From positions 124,001 through 188,000 of the forward strand of contig CANJIS010000001.1 in NCBI GenBank assembly GCA_947474565.1: a DNA stretch of 64,000 bases. The letters run 5' to 3'. Position 1 is the first letter of the stretch, and every line of letters begins with the position of its first letter. The position numbers and the translations under genes were made by a program. Source of the stretch: Alphaproteobacteria bacterium. Lineage in GTDB: Bacteria; Pseudomonadota; Alphaproteobacteria; Micropepsales; Micropepsaceae. Positions 17,991 to 30,026 of the stretch are shown here, one piece after another. Under the pieces are notes generated by a model. That model was not told where the DNA came from and ran no database searches. It saw nothing but the letters and a program-made list of their open reading frames with translations.

Positions 17991-20876
17991 TTAAGACGCC
18001 GCCGCTTTCATGTCGTAATGGCGGGCGATGAAGGCCAGCGCTTCGGCAGGCGCCAAAGGCTGGGAGAAATAGAAACCCTGGCCGAATTCGCAGCCGAGCG
18101 AATTGAGCCAGGCGGCATCGTCTTCGCTTTCCACGCCTTCCACCACCACGGAGCGGCCCAGTTCGTGCGCCATGCTGACGGTGGAGGACAGGATCACGGC
18201 GCTGTCATTGCCCAGCGCGCTGCCGGCTGTGCGCGCCAGGAAGGAGCGGTCAATCTTGATGGTGTCGAACGGCATGGTGCGGAAGCGTGACAGGGTGGAA
18301 GCGCCGGTACCGAAATCGTCAATCGCCAGGCCAGCCCCCGCAGATTTCAGGCGCGACAGCATGGCGGACAATTCATTGTCGCTGCCCACGGCGCTTTCGG
18401 TGATTTCCAGTTTTAAACTTCCGGCGATGACCTGGCTCGATTGCGCAACCTGTGCGAACAATTGTTCAAAGCCGCTGTCGCGCAACTGGCGGCGGGAAAG
18501 ATTGACGCTGACAAACAAGGGCGGCGTCACCGGGAAATAACGCTGCCAATGGGAGAGCGCGCCGGCCGATTGCTCCAGGGCGAATTTTCCAAGGGCGACG
18601 ATCAGACCCGTTTCTTCCGAATGGGCGATGAAGTCGGCCGGTTCGATCAGCCCGCGTTCGGGATGGTTCCAGCGCAGCAGGGCCTCAAACCCTGCCACCG
18701 AGCGGTTCGAAAGCCGCATGATGGGTTGATAGAAGACCGCGATGTCGCCGCGATCCAGCGCGTGGCGCAGATCGGCTTCCAGCGCCACCGCATCGGGCTT
18801 GGCCTCGGCCTGCATCGCGTGCTGATAGACATGGGCGCAATCGCCGCCATGCTTTTTGGCCGCCATCAACGCCAGTTCGGCATTGGCGATCAGGGCCAGC
18901 GGGTCGTCGCCCATCGGCGCGATGCCGGCGCTGCCGGTGACAAAGATATTGCGGCCATCATGGACGAAGGCCGGGCTCAGCAGCGCCACCAGGGCGGCGC
19001 CCAGCGCATCGGCCGCCAGCTTGGGCTGGCGGAACAACAGCGCGAAGGCATCGCCGCCGACGCGGAAAATATGCGCCTCGGCACCAAAGCGGTGGCTGAG
19101 ACGTTCGGCGGCGCCTTTCAGCACCACATCGCCGCCCTCATCGCCGACGCTGGCGTGAATGGCTTTGAAGCGGTCGAGATCGAGCAGCGCCAGGAGGCCA
19201 TTGGGGAATGGCGGGCCTTCCAGCGCGCCCATCAAGGCCACCCGGTTGCCCAGGCCCGTGAGCGGATCGGAGGGCGGCAGGGCGGCCTTGCGTGCTTCTT
19301 CTTCCTTGCGGGCGGTGATGTCGCTGATCAGGCCCAGCATGTCGGCGGCGCCGTCCAGATTGTTGACCGAAGCCGACAATTCCAGCCAGCGCGAGAACAA
19401 GCCGTTCTGAATGCGGAATTCCAGGCGGAAATTCTGCCCCGGCTTGGCCTGGGTGATGGCGGCGCGGAACACGCCACGGTCGTCGGCATGGACATATGAG
19501 AGCCAGTCGGATTCCGACAGCGTGGTTTCATGCGCGATGAGACCCAGCATGGCGGTGGCTTCAGGCGAAAGCGTAATCAGCTCGGCCTGCAGATCAAAGG
19601 CAAAGACGCCCTGATGCGCAGAGCCGATGGCGGCAAGCGCCAGATTGGCCAGCGGCGTGGTGTCGTTCACCTCGCTGTCATCGCTTTGGGCTTCCAGAAG
19701 CTTGGCGGCGTGGGAGCCGTGCAGGAAGGGCAGCACCGCAATTTCCTCGCTGGCGATCACCGCCAGCGCCAGCAGAATTGCGCCCACTGCCGCAAAGCCG
19801 CCGGTGGCGGCTGGACCGGTAAGGCCTTCCCCTGCCCCGCTGATGCTGGTGACGGCGGCGGCAAGCGCGACCAGCGCAAACGCAGCGGCGCTGGGAGCAA
19901 TGACTTGCGCCGCCTTGGAGCCGCGCCGTCCGCTGAACAGAAGATAGGCGGCGATGCCGGCGCTGCCGGTCACGACCACAATATCGGTGAGAATGGTGGC
20001 GCCCGGCACGCCCAGCCAGGCCAGCGCGCCCAAACCGCATGCGGCGAAAAGGCTATAGCGGAATTGCTTTTCGCGTTTCGGAAACCGTTCGCGCACCGGA
20101 ATGATGGCGTCGGCGAGTTTCGCCCCCGCTGCCAATGCCAGAATGGTGAGGAAGGCGGTCAGGCCATAGGGTCCGCCGATATGGGTGGACATGCTGGCGT
20201 CGAACATGCCGGTGGACGCAAGCCACGCCCATAGCAGCAGGAACAAGGTCAGCGCCGACCAGCGCGGCGCGCGATGGCCGATCAACACCGCAAGACCGGC
20301 CATGATCAGGCCCGCCGCCCCGATCAGCGAACCGACGCCGGTGATGAAGATGGCAAGCGCCCGGTTGTGACCGGCCAGCGCCGGTTCGGTCCATGCATAA
20401 AGCGCGGGCGGGTTTTCCGCGTTCAAGACTTGCAGCGCCAGCCCGACTTGCGTCACCGGCGGCAGCACCACGCGCCAGGCGCGGTGGCCATAGGCGGGGG
20501 CGGCTTCCACCAGCACGCCGGAATCCGAACTCGCCACCGCCAACACTTGCGGGCGCGAGGAACGCGGCAGCAGCGCCAACGTCATGGACGGCGGCTGGCC
20601 CGCCAGGATGACACGGCTGACCGGGCGCACGGATTTGTTGCTCAGCGCCAGCATGTACCAGAGCGAGCCGTCTTTCTCAGGCCCGCCCGGGGCGTGATAG
20701 GGCGTCAGCGCGCTTTTGAGCGGCATGACATTGTCGGCCGCGGAGAAATCCACCTGATGCGACGGGGTGGCGGTGGGAATCGGCGGCGTTGTGGGCGCGG
20801 ATTGCTGGGCAGACGCGATTCCATAGCCCGCCAGAGCAGTGCAAACGACAAAGATGGCGGCCTTGATGAATCGCAT
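17991..20876 (-). CDS. Membrane GGDEF/EAL c-di-GMP protein with degenerate GGDEF
   Basis: 961 residues from the ATG that begins a signal peptide (MRFIKAAIFVVCTALAGYGI). A periplasmic region to about 150 is followed by several membrane helices (about 170-370), a PAS-like segment, GGDEF (about 525-690) and EAL (about 705-945). The GGDEF motif reads GGDAF (starting at residue 607), so cyclase activity is doubtful, and no RxxD inhibitory site precedes it. The EAL domain looks intact: FEALLRW (E731), LFVSVNLSRRQL, KLEITES, AIDDFGTG, IKIDRSF, EGVE and QGFYFSQP. I infer a membrane-sensing c-di-GMP phosphodiesterase whose GGDEF part is regulatory. It lies between the GNAT and peroxiredoxin genes. Confidence 0.9.
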   Translation of the reverse strand: MRFIKAAIFVVCTALAGYGIASAQQSAPTTPPIPTATPSHQVDFSAADNVMPLKSALTPYHAPGGPEKDGSLWYMLALSNKSVRPVSRVILAGQPPSMTLALLPRSSRPQVLAVASSDSGVLVEAAPAYGHRAWRVVLPPVTQVGLALQVLNAENPPALYAWTEPALAGHNRALAIFITGVGSLIGAAGLIMAGLAVLIGHRAPRWSALTLFLLLWAWLASTGMFDASMSTHIGGPYGLTAFLTILALAAGAKLADAIIPVRERFPKREKQFRYSLFAACGLGALAWLGVPGATILTDIVVVTGSAGIAAYLLFSGRRGSKAAQVIAPSAAAFALVALAAAVTSISGAGEGLTGPAATGGFAAVGAILLALAVIASEEIAVLPFLHGSHAAKLLEAQSDDSEVNDTTPLANLALAAIGSAHQGVFAFDLQAELITLSPEATAMLGLIAHETTLSESDWLSYVHADDRGVFRAAITQAKPGQNFRLEFRIQNGLFSRWLELSASVNNLDGAADMLGLISDITARKEEEARKAALPPSDPLTGLGNRVALMGALEGPPFPNGLLALLDLDRFKAIHASVGDEGGDVVLKGAAERLSHRFGAEAHIFRVGGDAFALLFRQPKLAADALGAALVALLSPAFVHDGRNIFVTGSAGIAPMGDDPLALIANAELALMAAKKHGGDCAHVYQHAMQAEAKPDAVALEADLRHALDRGDIAVFYQPIMRLSNRSVAGFEALLRWNHPERGLIEPADFIAHSEETGLIVALGKFALEQSAGALSHWQRYFPVTPPLFVSVNLSRRQLRDSGFEQLFAQVAQSSQVIAGSLKLEITESAVGSDNELSAMLSRLKSAGAGLAIDDFGTGASTLSRFRTMPFDTIKIDRSFLARTAGSALGNDSAVILSSTVSMAHELGRSVVVEGVESEDDAAWLNSLGCEFGQGFYFSQPLAPAEALAFIARHYDMKAAAS

Positions 20877-20920
20877 GGTCACTCTTGTACGCGAACTTAA
20901 AGGGATTTTGGAAAGCGGCT

Positions 20921-21610
20921 TCAGGGCCGCATTTTCAGGGCTTCGTCTTCCAGCAGGCCGAACAGAACATGATCGGCCCACATGCCGTTGATCAGCAGGT
21001 ATTTCCTGGCCAGGCCTTCCTCGCGGAACCCCAGCTTGGACAAAAGATTTCGCGACGGAGAATTTGCCGGCACGCAGGCGGCTTCGATCCGGTGCAGCCC
21101 CAGCGTCTTGAACACAAACGGCACCAGCGCCGCCAGCGCGTCATGCATGAAACCCTGACGGGCGAAGCGCGAACCGATCCAGTAACCCAGGGCGCAGCAT
21201 TGCGTCACGCCGCGCCGGACATTGGAAAGGGTGCAGCCGCCCATCAGCTTGTCGTCGCTTTTGCGGAAGACGAAAAAGGCATAGGCCGAATCCAGCCGCG
21301 TCTCTTTCTGATAACGCTTGATGCGACGGCGATAGGCGCCACGGGAAAGTTCATCCTCGGCCCAGACCGGCTCCCACTTGCTGAGAAATTCCCGGCTTTC
21401 GCCGCGCAGTTCCGCCCAGGCATGAAAATCGGCGATGCGCGGATAGCGCAGATAGACATCGCGGCCCAAAATCACCGGCTGCTGGCCACCGGGAAAGGTG
21501 AGGCCCCGCATGAAGGCCATCGGCCGTGAATGCATCATGGCGGCACCGATGGCCCGCTTGGGCTGGGTGCGCTGGCTGATGCGGCCGGCGATGGCATCAT
21601 TCGGCGGCAT
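20921..21610 (-). CDS. GNAT acetyltransferase (RimJ/RimL-like)
   Basis: 229 residues from the ATG at 21610, which overlaps the M16 peptidase stop by 14 bases. Codons between this and the next ATG pair (21538, 21535) have about 88% G/C at third positions, supporting the longer form. GNAT features: VYLRYPRIADFHAWAELRG, GGCTLSNVRRGVTQCCALGY, then RFARQGFMHDALAALVPF (acetyl-CoA loop) and IEAACVPANSPSRNLLSKLG. The family acetylates protein N-termini or small amines; the substrate is not predictable. Last gene of the long leftward ctaC-to-GNAT run. Confidence 0.88.
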   Translation of the reverse strand: MPPNDAIAGRISQRTQPKRAIGAAMMHSRPMAFMRGLTFPGGQQPVILGRDVYLRYPRIADFHAWAELRGESREFLSKWEPVWAEDELSRGAYRRRIKRYQKETRLDSAYAFFVFRKSDDKLMGGCTLSNVRRGVTQCCALGYWIGSRFARQGFMHDALAALVPFVFKTLGLHRIEAACVPANSPSRNLLSKLGFREEGLARKYLLINGMWADHVLFGLLEDEALKMRP

Positions 21611-22883
21611 GCGGAGCGCCTTGCGCGAGCGGCGAAAAACGGGCGGCGAATTTGGCGTGGGATTCCAGCTTGCCGATGGGCCCCAGCGCGGCAATGGTCG
21701 GCGCCTGCATGGTGAAGGCCGCAAAGCGTTTCACCTGCTCGATGGTGGTGGCCTCCAGCTTCTCGATCGTTTCGGACATGGGAACAACCCGGCCCAGCGC
21801 GAAAAGCTGGCCGGCAATATTTTCGCTGCGGGTGCTGGGGCGCTCCAGGCCCATCAACAGGCCGGATTTGAGCTGCGCCTTGGCGCGGTTCAATTCCGCA
21901 TCGCTGATATGGCTCGTCATCGCTTCCATCTCGCCCGCGATCACGCCGGACACTTCGCCGGCATCCTTGTCGCTGGTGCCGACATAGACGCCGGTGAAAC
22001 CGCCATCCTGGAAATTGTTGGCGAAGGCATAGATGGTGTAGCAGAGGCCGCGCTTCTCCCGCACTTCCTGGAACAGCCGCGAGGACATGCCGCCGCCCAG
22101 AATGGTGGCGTAAAGCTGGGCGATATAAAAATCTGGATCGGGCGCCGAGATGCCGGGAAAGGCATAAGCGATGTGGGTCTGTTCCAGATCCTGGGTTTCG
22201 CGGTAATCGCCGCCGACATAGCGCGATTTTTCTGACGGCGCGGCGGCTTGCGCGCCAAGCCGCGAGAATTTGTCGGTGGCGATGGCCACCATCTCTTCGT
22301 GGCTGACCGCGCCGGACGACACCAGCGTCATGCCGGGGGCGCGGTAGCGCGCGCCGGCATAGGCGAACAGATCGGTTGGCGTGAAGGCGGCGACGGTTCC
22401 TTCTTCGCCCAGGATCGGCCAGCCGATGGCCTGGCCCTGATAGATCATGCTTTGCAGATGATCGAAGATGATGTCGTCGGGCGTATCACGGGCCTGACCC
22501 AGTTCCTGCAGCACCACCTGGCGCTCGCGTTCCAGCTCGGCGGCCTCATAAGTGCTGTCGGTGAGGAGGTCGGCAATCATCTCCAGCCCCAGCGCCACAT
22601 CGGCCTTCAGGACGCGGGCGTGAAAGGCGGTCTGCTCGCGGCTGGTATAGGCGTTGAGATAGCCGCCCACCGCTTCGATCTCTTCGGCGATCTGGCGGGC
22701 GCTGCGCTTTTTGGTGCCCTTGAAGGCCATGTGTTCGAGCATGTGGGAAATGCCCATCTGCTCACGCGTCTCGTTGCGCGAACCGGTGCCCACCCAAACG
22801 CCAATGGCGGCGCTTTCCAGCCCCGCCATCTTGTCCGTTACGATAGTCAAGCCATTGGTAAGGCTGGATATTTCTAGGCTCAT
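21597..22883 (-). CDS. M16 family zinc peptidase (mitochondrial processing peptidase-like)
   Basis: 428 residues. Inverzincin peptidase: zinc motif HMLEH (H47, E50, H51) in GISHMLEHMAFKGTKKRSA, with a downstream Glu-rich segment TYEAAELERERQVVLQELGQ. The C-terminal half has the usual R/Y pair region (SSRLFQEVREKRGLCYTIYA). The family is homologous to the mitochondrial processing peptidase beta subunit; the bacterial substrate is unknown. No signal peptide, so probably cytosolic. It overlaps thrC by four bases (ATGA), a pairing often conserved in alphaproteobacteria. Confidence 0.94.
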   Translation of the reverse strand: MSLEISSLTNGLTIVTDKMAGLESAAIGVWVGTGSRNETREQMGISHMLEHMAFKGTKKRSARQIAEEIEAVGGYLNAYTSREQTAFHARVLKADVALGLEMIADLLTDSTYEAAELERERQVVLQELGQARDTPDDIIFDHLQSMIYQGQAIGWPILGEEGTVAAFTPTDLFAYAGARYRAPGMTLVSSGAVSHEEMVAIATDKFSRLGAQAAAPSEKSRYVGGDYRETQDLEQTHIAYAFPGISAPDPDFYIAQLYATILGGGMSSRLFQEVREKRGLCYTIYAFANNFQDGGFTGVYVGTSDKDAGEVSGVIAGEMEAMTSHISDAELNRAKAQLKSGLLMGLERPSTRSENIAGQLFALGRVVPMSETIEKLEATTIEQVKRFAAFTMQAPTIAALGPIGKLESHAKFAARFSPLAQGAPHAAE

Positions 22884-24265
22884 GCCGCCAGTCTAGAAGA
22901 GATGAACTGACGAAGCAAAGGAAGGTTGTTGGGCAGGAACTCCAGCTTTTCCGGCAGATTTTCCAGGCGCGCCAGGGCCGGTGGAACTTGCGGCGGGTGG
23001 CCGATGGCCCGGGTCACGGCGTCCGGAAATTTGGCGGGATGGGCGGTGGAAAGAATGACCATCGGGCGGCCCGGGAAGGTGTCCATCTCCATCGCCTTGG
23101 CGGCCACCGCCGTATGGGGATCAAGGATGCGGCCGGTTTGCGCGTGGATGCGCTTGATGGTGGCCAGCGTCTGCGCGTCGTCGCTGGCGAAGGCGCTGTA
23201 AAGGGTGCGCAGGCGCGGCAGCACGCTGTTGTGCGGCAGCACCAGTTTCTTGTCGCGGGAAAATTCGTTCATCGCATGGGTGGTCCAGGCGGCGTCGCGG
23301 CCGGAAGCTTCGAACAAAGCGCGTTCGAAATTTGAAGCGACCTGAATATCCATTGACGGGCTCAGCGTGTGGCGTGCGTCGCCGGCCTGATAGACGCCCT
23401 TGTTCAGCGCCCGGGCCATGATGTCGTTGGCGTTGGTGGCTATCACCAGACCTGCGATGGGCAGACCCATGCGCGAGGCGGCCTCCCCTGCGAAGATATC
23501 GCCGAAATTGCCGGTGGGCACCACGAAGATGGGCGGCTTCGCCAATTGCGCGGCGGCGGTGAAATAATAGACCGACTGCGCGGCGATGCGGACAAAGTTG
23601 ATCGAGTTGACGGCGGTGAGGCTGATTTCCTTCGCGAAATCCTTTTCCGCGAACAGCGCCTTCACCAGCGCCTGGGCATCGTCGAAGGTGCCTTCCAGCG
23701 CAATGTTGTGAACATTGGCGTGGGGACTGGTTGTCATCTGGCGGCGTTGCACATCGCTGACGCGGCCCTTCGGATGCAGCACAAAGACATCGATATTTTC
23801 GAGCCCGCCCAGCGCGGCGATGGCGGCCGAGCCGGTATCGCCCGAGGTCGCCGCCACGATGGTGGCGCGGCCACCACGTTTCTTCAAAGCGACGGCAAAG
23901 AGACGCCCAAGGATTTGAAGCGCGATATCCTTGAAGGCGAAGGTGGGGCCGTGGAACAGCTCCAGCAAGTGTGCGTCACCGCCCAGCGGGGTCAGCGGCG
24001 CGATATCGGGGGCTTCAAAACCGGAATACGCGGATTCGATTTCGGCTTTCAATTCGTCGGCGGAGAAAGCATCGCCGGTGAAGCGGCTGAGTACGGCAAA
24101 GGCGACATCTTGATAGCGCGCGCCCTTGAACGAGGCGATTTCGGCGGCGGGGATGACCGGCCAGGATTCCGGAAGATAGAGCCCGCCATCCGGCGCCAGC
24201 CCGGCCAGCAGCACATCGGCGAAATTCGCCTTGGGTGCTTGTCCGCGTGTGGAAATGAAATTCAT
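22880..24265 (-). CDS. thrC: Threonine synthase
   Basis: 461 residues. PLP enzyme that converts O-phosphohomoserine to threonine; cytosolic. The PLP lysine lies in GPTFAFKDIALQILGR, with the phosphate-binding ATSGDTGSAAI and FVVPTGNFGDIFAGEAASRM. The N-terminus (MNFISTRGQAPKANFADVLL) is typical. It overlaps surf1 upstream and the M16 gene downstream by four bases each, so it is translationally coupled into the oxidase operon. thrB lies on the other strand about 7 kb to the left. Confidence 0.96.
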   Translation of the reverse strand: MNFISTRGQAPKANFADVLLAGLAPDGGLYLPESWPVIPAAEIASFKGARYQDVAFAVLSRFTGDAFSADELKAEIESAYSGFEAPDIAPLTPLGGDAHLLELFHGPTFAFKDIALQILGRLFAVALKKRGGRATIVAATSGDTGSAAIAALGGLENIDVFVLHPKGRVSDVQRRQMTTSPHANVHNIALEGTFDDAQALVKALFAEKDFAKEISLTAVNSINFVRIAAQSVYYFTAAAQLAKPPIFVVPTGNFGDIFAGEAASRMGLPIAGLVIATNANDIMARALNKGVYQAGDARHTLSPSMDIQVASNFERALFEASGRDAAWTTHAMNEFSRDKKLVLPHNSVLPRLRTLYSAFASDDAQTLATIKRIHAQTGRILDPHTAVAAKAMEMDTFPGRPMVILSTAHPAKFPDAVTRAIGHPPQVPPALARLENLPEKLEFLPNNLPLLRQFISSRLAA

Positions 24266-24972
24266 GGTTTCAGCGCCAACCGGCCCTTGGAGATGTGATA
24301 GGCCAGATAAACGCCGATCAGCCCCGCCGCAAGCCCAAACCAGGTAATGGCGTATTGCAGATGGCTGTTGGGAAAATCCACCACCGTCTGGCCGCCTTGC
24401 GGGAAACCGCCGGGATTGGCCGCATTGCCGGCCTCAATCACCACCGGCGCGGCCAGGGTGACACCATCGGCGGCGGCGATGCCGGCAAGGTCGCGGGCAT
24501 ACCAGATATGCTTTTGCGCGTCGGCTTTGGGAGTGAAGAAGCCCGGCGGATCGGGCACGCGCCACACGCCGGTGACCTGGGCCGGGCCCTCCACCTTCTG
24601 GCGGCTTTGGGGCGCAAGTTTGCTTTGCGGTATCGAACCGCGATCCACCATCAGCGTGCGGCCATTGTCGGTGATGAAGGGCGTCAGCACATGATAGACC
24701 GCTTCGCCGCCCGCGTTGGTGGTGAAGACATAAGCCTCTTTGCTGTTATCGAAGTGACCGCTGAGGGTGAGCTTGCGGTACTGAACGTCATCTTCGCTCA
24801 GCTTCAGGGCTTCATCGAGGGAGATGGGCGCGGCGGCCATGTGGCCCGCGACGGTGGCGATCAGATTCTGTTTCCAGGCCAGACGCTGAAGCTGCCACAC
24901 CCCCAGCCACACCAAAAAGCCGGTGAGGATGATGGTGGCGATGGTGAAGCCGGGATAGGGGCGAAAGGTCAT
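24262..24972 (-). CDS. SURF1 family cytochrome oxidase biogenesis protein
   Basis: 236 residues. Inner-membrane protein with one helix at each end (about 6-28, ATIILTGFLVWLGVWQLQRL; and near the C-terminus, YAITWFGLAAGLIGVYLAYH). Family motifs: WQLQRLAWK, ALKLSEDDVQYRKLTLSGHF, LMVDRGSIP, and NSHLQYAITWFGLA. SURF1 assists heme A insertion into subunit I of aa3 oxidases. The start is the ATG overlapping the DUF983 stop. It sits in the usual oxidase operon context. Confidence 0.93.
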   Translation of the reverse strand: MTFRPYPGFTIATIILTGFLVWLGVWQLQRLAWKQNLIATVAGHMAAAPISLDEALKLSEDDVQYRKLTLSGHFDNSKEAYVFTTNAGGEAVYHVLTPFITDNGRTLMVDRGSIPQSKLAPQSRQKVEGPAQVTGVWRVPDPPGFFTPKADAQKHIWYARDLAGIAAADGVTLAAPVVIEAGNAANPGGFPQGGQTVVDFPNSHLQYAITWFGLAAGLIGVYLAYHISKGRLALKP

Positions 24973-25328
24973 GGATGATGCCGCCCCTCGCCTGCGCCGC
25001 GCTTGAATTGCAGCACCAGCAAGGTGGATTTGGCCAGCCGGAGGAAACCGAAGGTCAGCACCAGGATCAGGGGAATCCACAGGACCAGATGAACCCACAT
25101 CAGCGGATGGAAGTGAAACTCCACATACAGCGCCAGCCCGCAGACGATGGCGCCCACGATGAGGATGCCGAACACGGCGGGCCCGTCACCCGGATCGAAG
25201 ATGGAGTAATCGAGACCGCATTTGGGGCAGCGCGGCAGGACAGCGATATAGCCGGAAAACAAAGGCCCCTGTCCGCATTGCGGACAGAGGCCGAGGATGC
25301 ATTCTCGTGCTGTGTTGGTCTGAGCCAA
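24969..25328 (-). CDS. DUF983 small membrane protein
   Basis: 119 residues if read from the TTG at 25328, five bases upstream of the ctaE stop's far side; a GTG at 25388 would overlap ctaE by 58 bases. The body is clear: two CxxC pairs (LCPQCGQGPLF and CPKCGLDYS), then DPGDGPAVFGILI and two membrane helices (about 50-100). DUF983 proteins are regularly found between coxC and surf1 and are presumed oxidase-assembly helpers, possibly metal-binding. The start is uncertain; the rest is firm. Confidence 0.82.
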   Translation of the reverse strand: MAQTNTARECILGLCPQCGQGPLFSGYIAVLPRCPKCGLDYSIFDPGDGPAVFGILIVGAIVCGLALYVEFHFHPLMWVHLVLWIPLILVLTFGFLRLAKSTLLVLQFKRGAGEGRHHP

Positions 25329-25330
25329 CC

Positions 25331-26242
25331 TTAGCTGACGATGGGACCTTGGCCCCACACATAGATGCAGGCGAACAGGAACAGCCACACCACGTCAACG
25401 AAGTGCCAGTACCAGGCCGCGGCTTCGAAGCCGAAGTGGCGCGTCGGGGTGAACTGGCCGGCCATTTCACGGAACAGGCAGACGATCAGGAAGGTGGTTC
25501 CGATGATCACATGCGCGCCATGGAAGCCGGTCGCCATGAAGAAGGTCGAGCCATAAATGGCCTGCATGTTGCCCGCGCCGGAGGCCAGCGAAGCGTGCTG
25601 GGGATCGGTGAAGGGCACCAGGGCCAGATTGTTGAAGCCGAAGGTGAACGGCGCGTGGGCATATTCATAAGCCTGCACGCAGGTGAACAGCAGGCCCAGC
25701 GCGATGGTGAGACCCAGGGCGAACACGGCGTCCTTCTTGGGACCGCCCGCCTGGATCACATGGTGCGCCCAGGTGACGGTGGTGCCCGAGGTGAGCAACA
25801 GCAGCGTGTTCAGCAGCGGGAAGTGCCAGGGATCAAGCGTGATGACGCCGGTGGGCGGCCAGGCGCCGATGGCGACGTCCTGGAAGAAGAACGCCGAATT
25901 GAAATAGGCCCAGAACCAGGCGACGAAGAACATCACTTCCGAGGCAATGAACAGCAGCATGCCGTAGCGCAGATGCAGCTTCACAACCGGGGTGTGATTA
26001 CCCTTTTCGACGGATTCCTTGATGATGTCGCGCCACCAGCCGGCCATGGTGTAGAGCACCAGCGCCAACCCGATCAGGAAGATCCACGGCGTGCCGTTGA
26101 CCGGCAGATGGAAGAAGCCGGTGTAATCCTTGTTCATCCAGAACACGGCGCCGGCGAGCATGGTGAAAGCGCCCAGCGAGCCGACCACCGGCCACGGGCT
26201 GGGATCGACCAAATGGTAATCGTGCTTGACGTCGCCGCTCAT
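25331..26242 (-). CDS. ctaE: Cytochrome c oxidase subunit III
   Basis: 303 residues with seven membrane helices. Structural subunit of the aa3-type oxidase in the inner membrane. Typical segments: [63 protein letters not shown] and [20 protein letters not shown]. It follows the CoxF-like gene by 13 bases. The ctaG (Cox11) gene that usually lies just before ctaE is not there. Confidence 0.97.
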   Translation of the reverse strand: MSGDVKHDYHLVDPSPWPVVGSLGAFTMLAGAVFWMNKDYTGFFHLPVNGTPWIFLIGLALVLYTMAGWWRDIIKESVEKGNHTPVVKLHLRYGMLLFIASEVMFFVAWFWAYFNSAFFFQDVAIGAWPPTGVITLDPWHFPLLNTLLLLTSGTTVTWAHHVIQAGGPKKDAVFALGLTIALGLLFTCVQAYEYAHAPFTFGFNNLALVPFTDPQHASLASGAGNMQAIYGSTFFMATGFHGAHVIIGTTFLIVCLFREMAGQFTPTRHFGFEAAAWYWHFVDVVWLFLFACIYVWGQGPIVS

Positions 26243-26255
26243 GACTTCACCCTCT

Positions 26256-26393
26256 CTACGACCCGAGCGCCTGGCGCCACTGCACCAGGCTCATCAGGTA
26301 TATCAAAATTCCAAATGCCCCCAGCACGACCGCCAGGACGATGTTGCGTTTACGGCGTTCCCTTGCGGCGCGATCCTGATCGTCATTCTTCAT
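26256..26393 (-). CDS. CoxF-like small membrane protein
   Basis: 45 residues. A charged N-terminus ([17 protein letters not shown]) is followed by one membrane helix ([20 protein letters not shown]) and a short tail (QWRQALGS). Size, topology and position between ctaB and the next oxidase gene match the CoxF family of oxidase operons. Its ATG overlaps the ctaB stop by four bases (ATGA), which supports real translation. Role presumed in oxidase assembly or heme/copper delivery; not established. Confidence 0.78.
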   Translation of the reverse strand: MKNDDQDRAARERRKRNIVLAVVLGAFGILIYLMSLVQWRQALGS

Positions 26394-27307
26394 GTCCACA
26401 GCGGCGGGACATTGAGAAGACGTTCCACGATCAGCGCACCAAACGGAACGAACAGGTACAGAAGCGAAACGCCGAACAGCCGCTTGGCCGCGGGTTCCTT
26501 GATTTCATCGCGCTCGCGCCAGGTAGCGAAGGCTTCCAGCAGCATCCAGAAACCCATGCTGGCCGAGGCGATCAGGTAGATCACGCCGCCCAGGCCGATA
26601 AAGGCGGGCACCACGCCCAGGGGCGCGAGCAGCAGGGTGTAAGTCAGAATGTGATTGCGGGTGACACGCTTGCCTTTGACCACCGGCAGCATGGGCACGC
26701 CGGCGCGGGCGTAGTCTTCCGAACGCCACAGCGACAGGGCCCAGAAATGCGGCGGGGTCCACATGAAGATGATCGCCACCAGCACGATGGGCGCCAGGCT
26801 GAGGTCGCCCGTCACCGCCGCCCAGCCGATGGCGGGAGGCAGCGCGCCGGACAAGCCGCCGATCACGATGTTCTGCGGCGTGCGGCGCTTCAGCCAAAGC
26901 GTGTAGACGCCGATATAAACAAAGACAGTGAAGGCGAGCAGGCTTGCGGCCACCGCATTCACGAACAGCCACATCATCGCCACCGACATGGCGGACAGCG
27001 CCCAGCCATAGGCCAGCGCTTCTTCCCGCGGGACATTGCCCATGGGAATGGGCCGCTTGGCGGTGCGCGACATGAGACGATCGATGTCGCTGTCATAGGC
27101 CATGTTCAGGGCTCCCGACGCACCGGCGGCAATCGCGATGCAGAGCAGCGCAGTGAAGCCGGTGAGCGGATGAACATGACCCGGCGCCGCGATGATCCCC
27201 GCCAGGCCGGTGAACACGACCAGGGACATCACGCGCGGCTTCAGCAGCGCGAAATAGTCCCCAACCGTGGTGACCCGGCTATATGCGAAGGAGTCGGCAA
27301 TCGCCAT
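26390..27307 (-). CDS. ctaB: Protoheme IX farnesyltransferase (heme O synthase)
   Basis: 305 residues, multi-pass inner-membrane UbiA-family enzyme that farnesylates heme B to heme O, the precursor of heme A for the oxidase. Signature segments: YFALLKPRVMSLVVFTGLAG, the Asp-rich NMAYDSDIDRLMSRTAKRPI, and second Asp-region context WTPPHFWALSLWRSEDYARA. It lies 16 bases after ctaD. The start is the ATG shared by the family (MAIADSFAYSRVTTVGDYF). ctaA, for heme A, is not in the window. Confidence 0.96.
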   Translation of the reverse strand: MAIADSFAYSRVTTVGDYFALLKPRVMSLVVFTGLAGIIAAPGHVHPLTGFTALLCIAIAAGASGALNMAYDSDIDRLMSRTAKRPIPMGNVPREEALAYGWALSAMSVAMMWLFVNAVAASLLAFTVFVYIGVYTLWLKRRTPQNIVIGGLSGALPPAIGWAAVTGDLSLAPIVLVAIIFMWTPPHFWALSLWRSEDYARAGVPMLPVVKGKRVTRNHILTYTLLLAPLGVVPAFIGLGGVIYLIASASMGFWMLLEAFATWRERDEIKEPAAKRLFGVSLLYLFVPFGALIVERLLNVPPLWT

Positions 27308-27323
27308 TTGACCTTAAGAGCCC

Positions 27324-29782
<2,459 letters not shown>

Positions 29783-30026
29783 AGGCGACCTCGTGCAAAG
29801 CCCGCGGAAGGGTCGAAATACCCCCCCGCGCATTGGATTCTTGCGAGGGATTTAGAGGGGTTACCCCCTTAAAGTCATTGCGACCTTATGGCACGTCCTT
29901 TTGCCCCGCCAGAATGCCCATCACGAAACCCGCATTACGCCTTGCCGGAACGCCTTCGGGGCACGATATCTAAGGCCAGCGCGGGGCCTTTTGCCGCGTT
30001 TTTCAGGAACTTTTCCGGAGCCCGCC

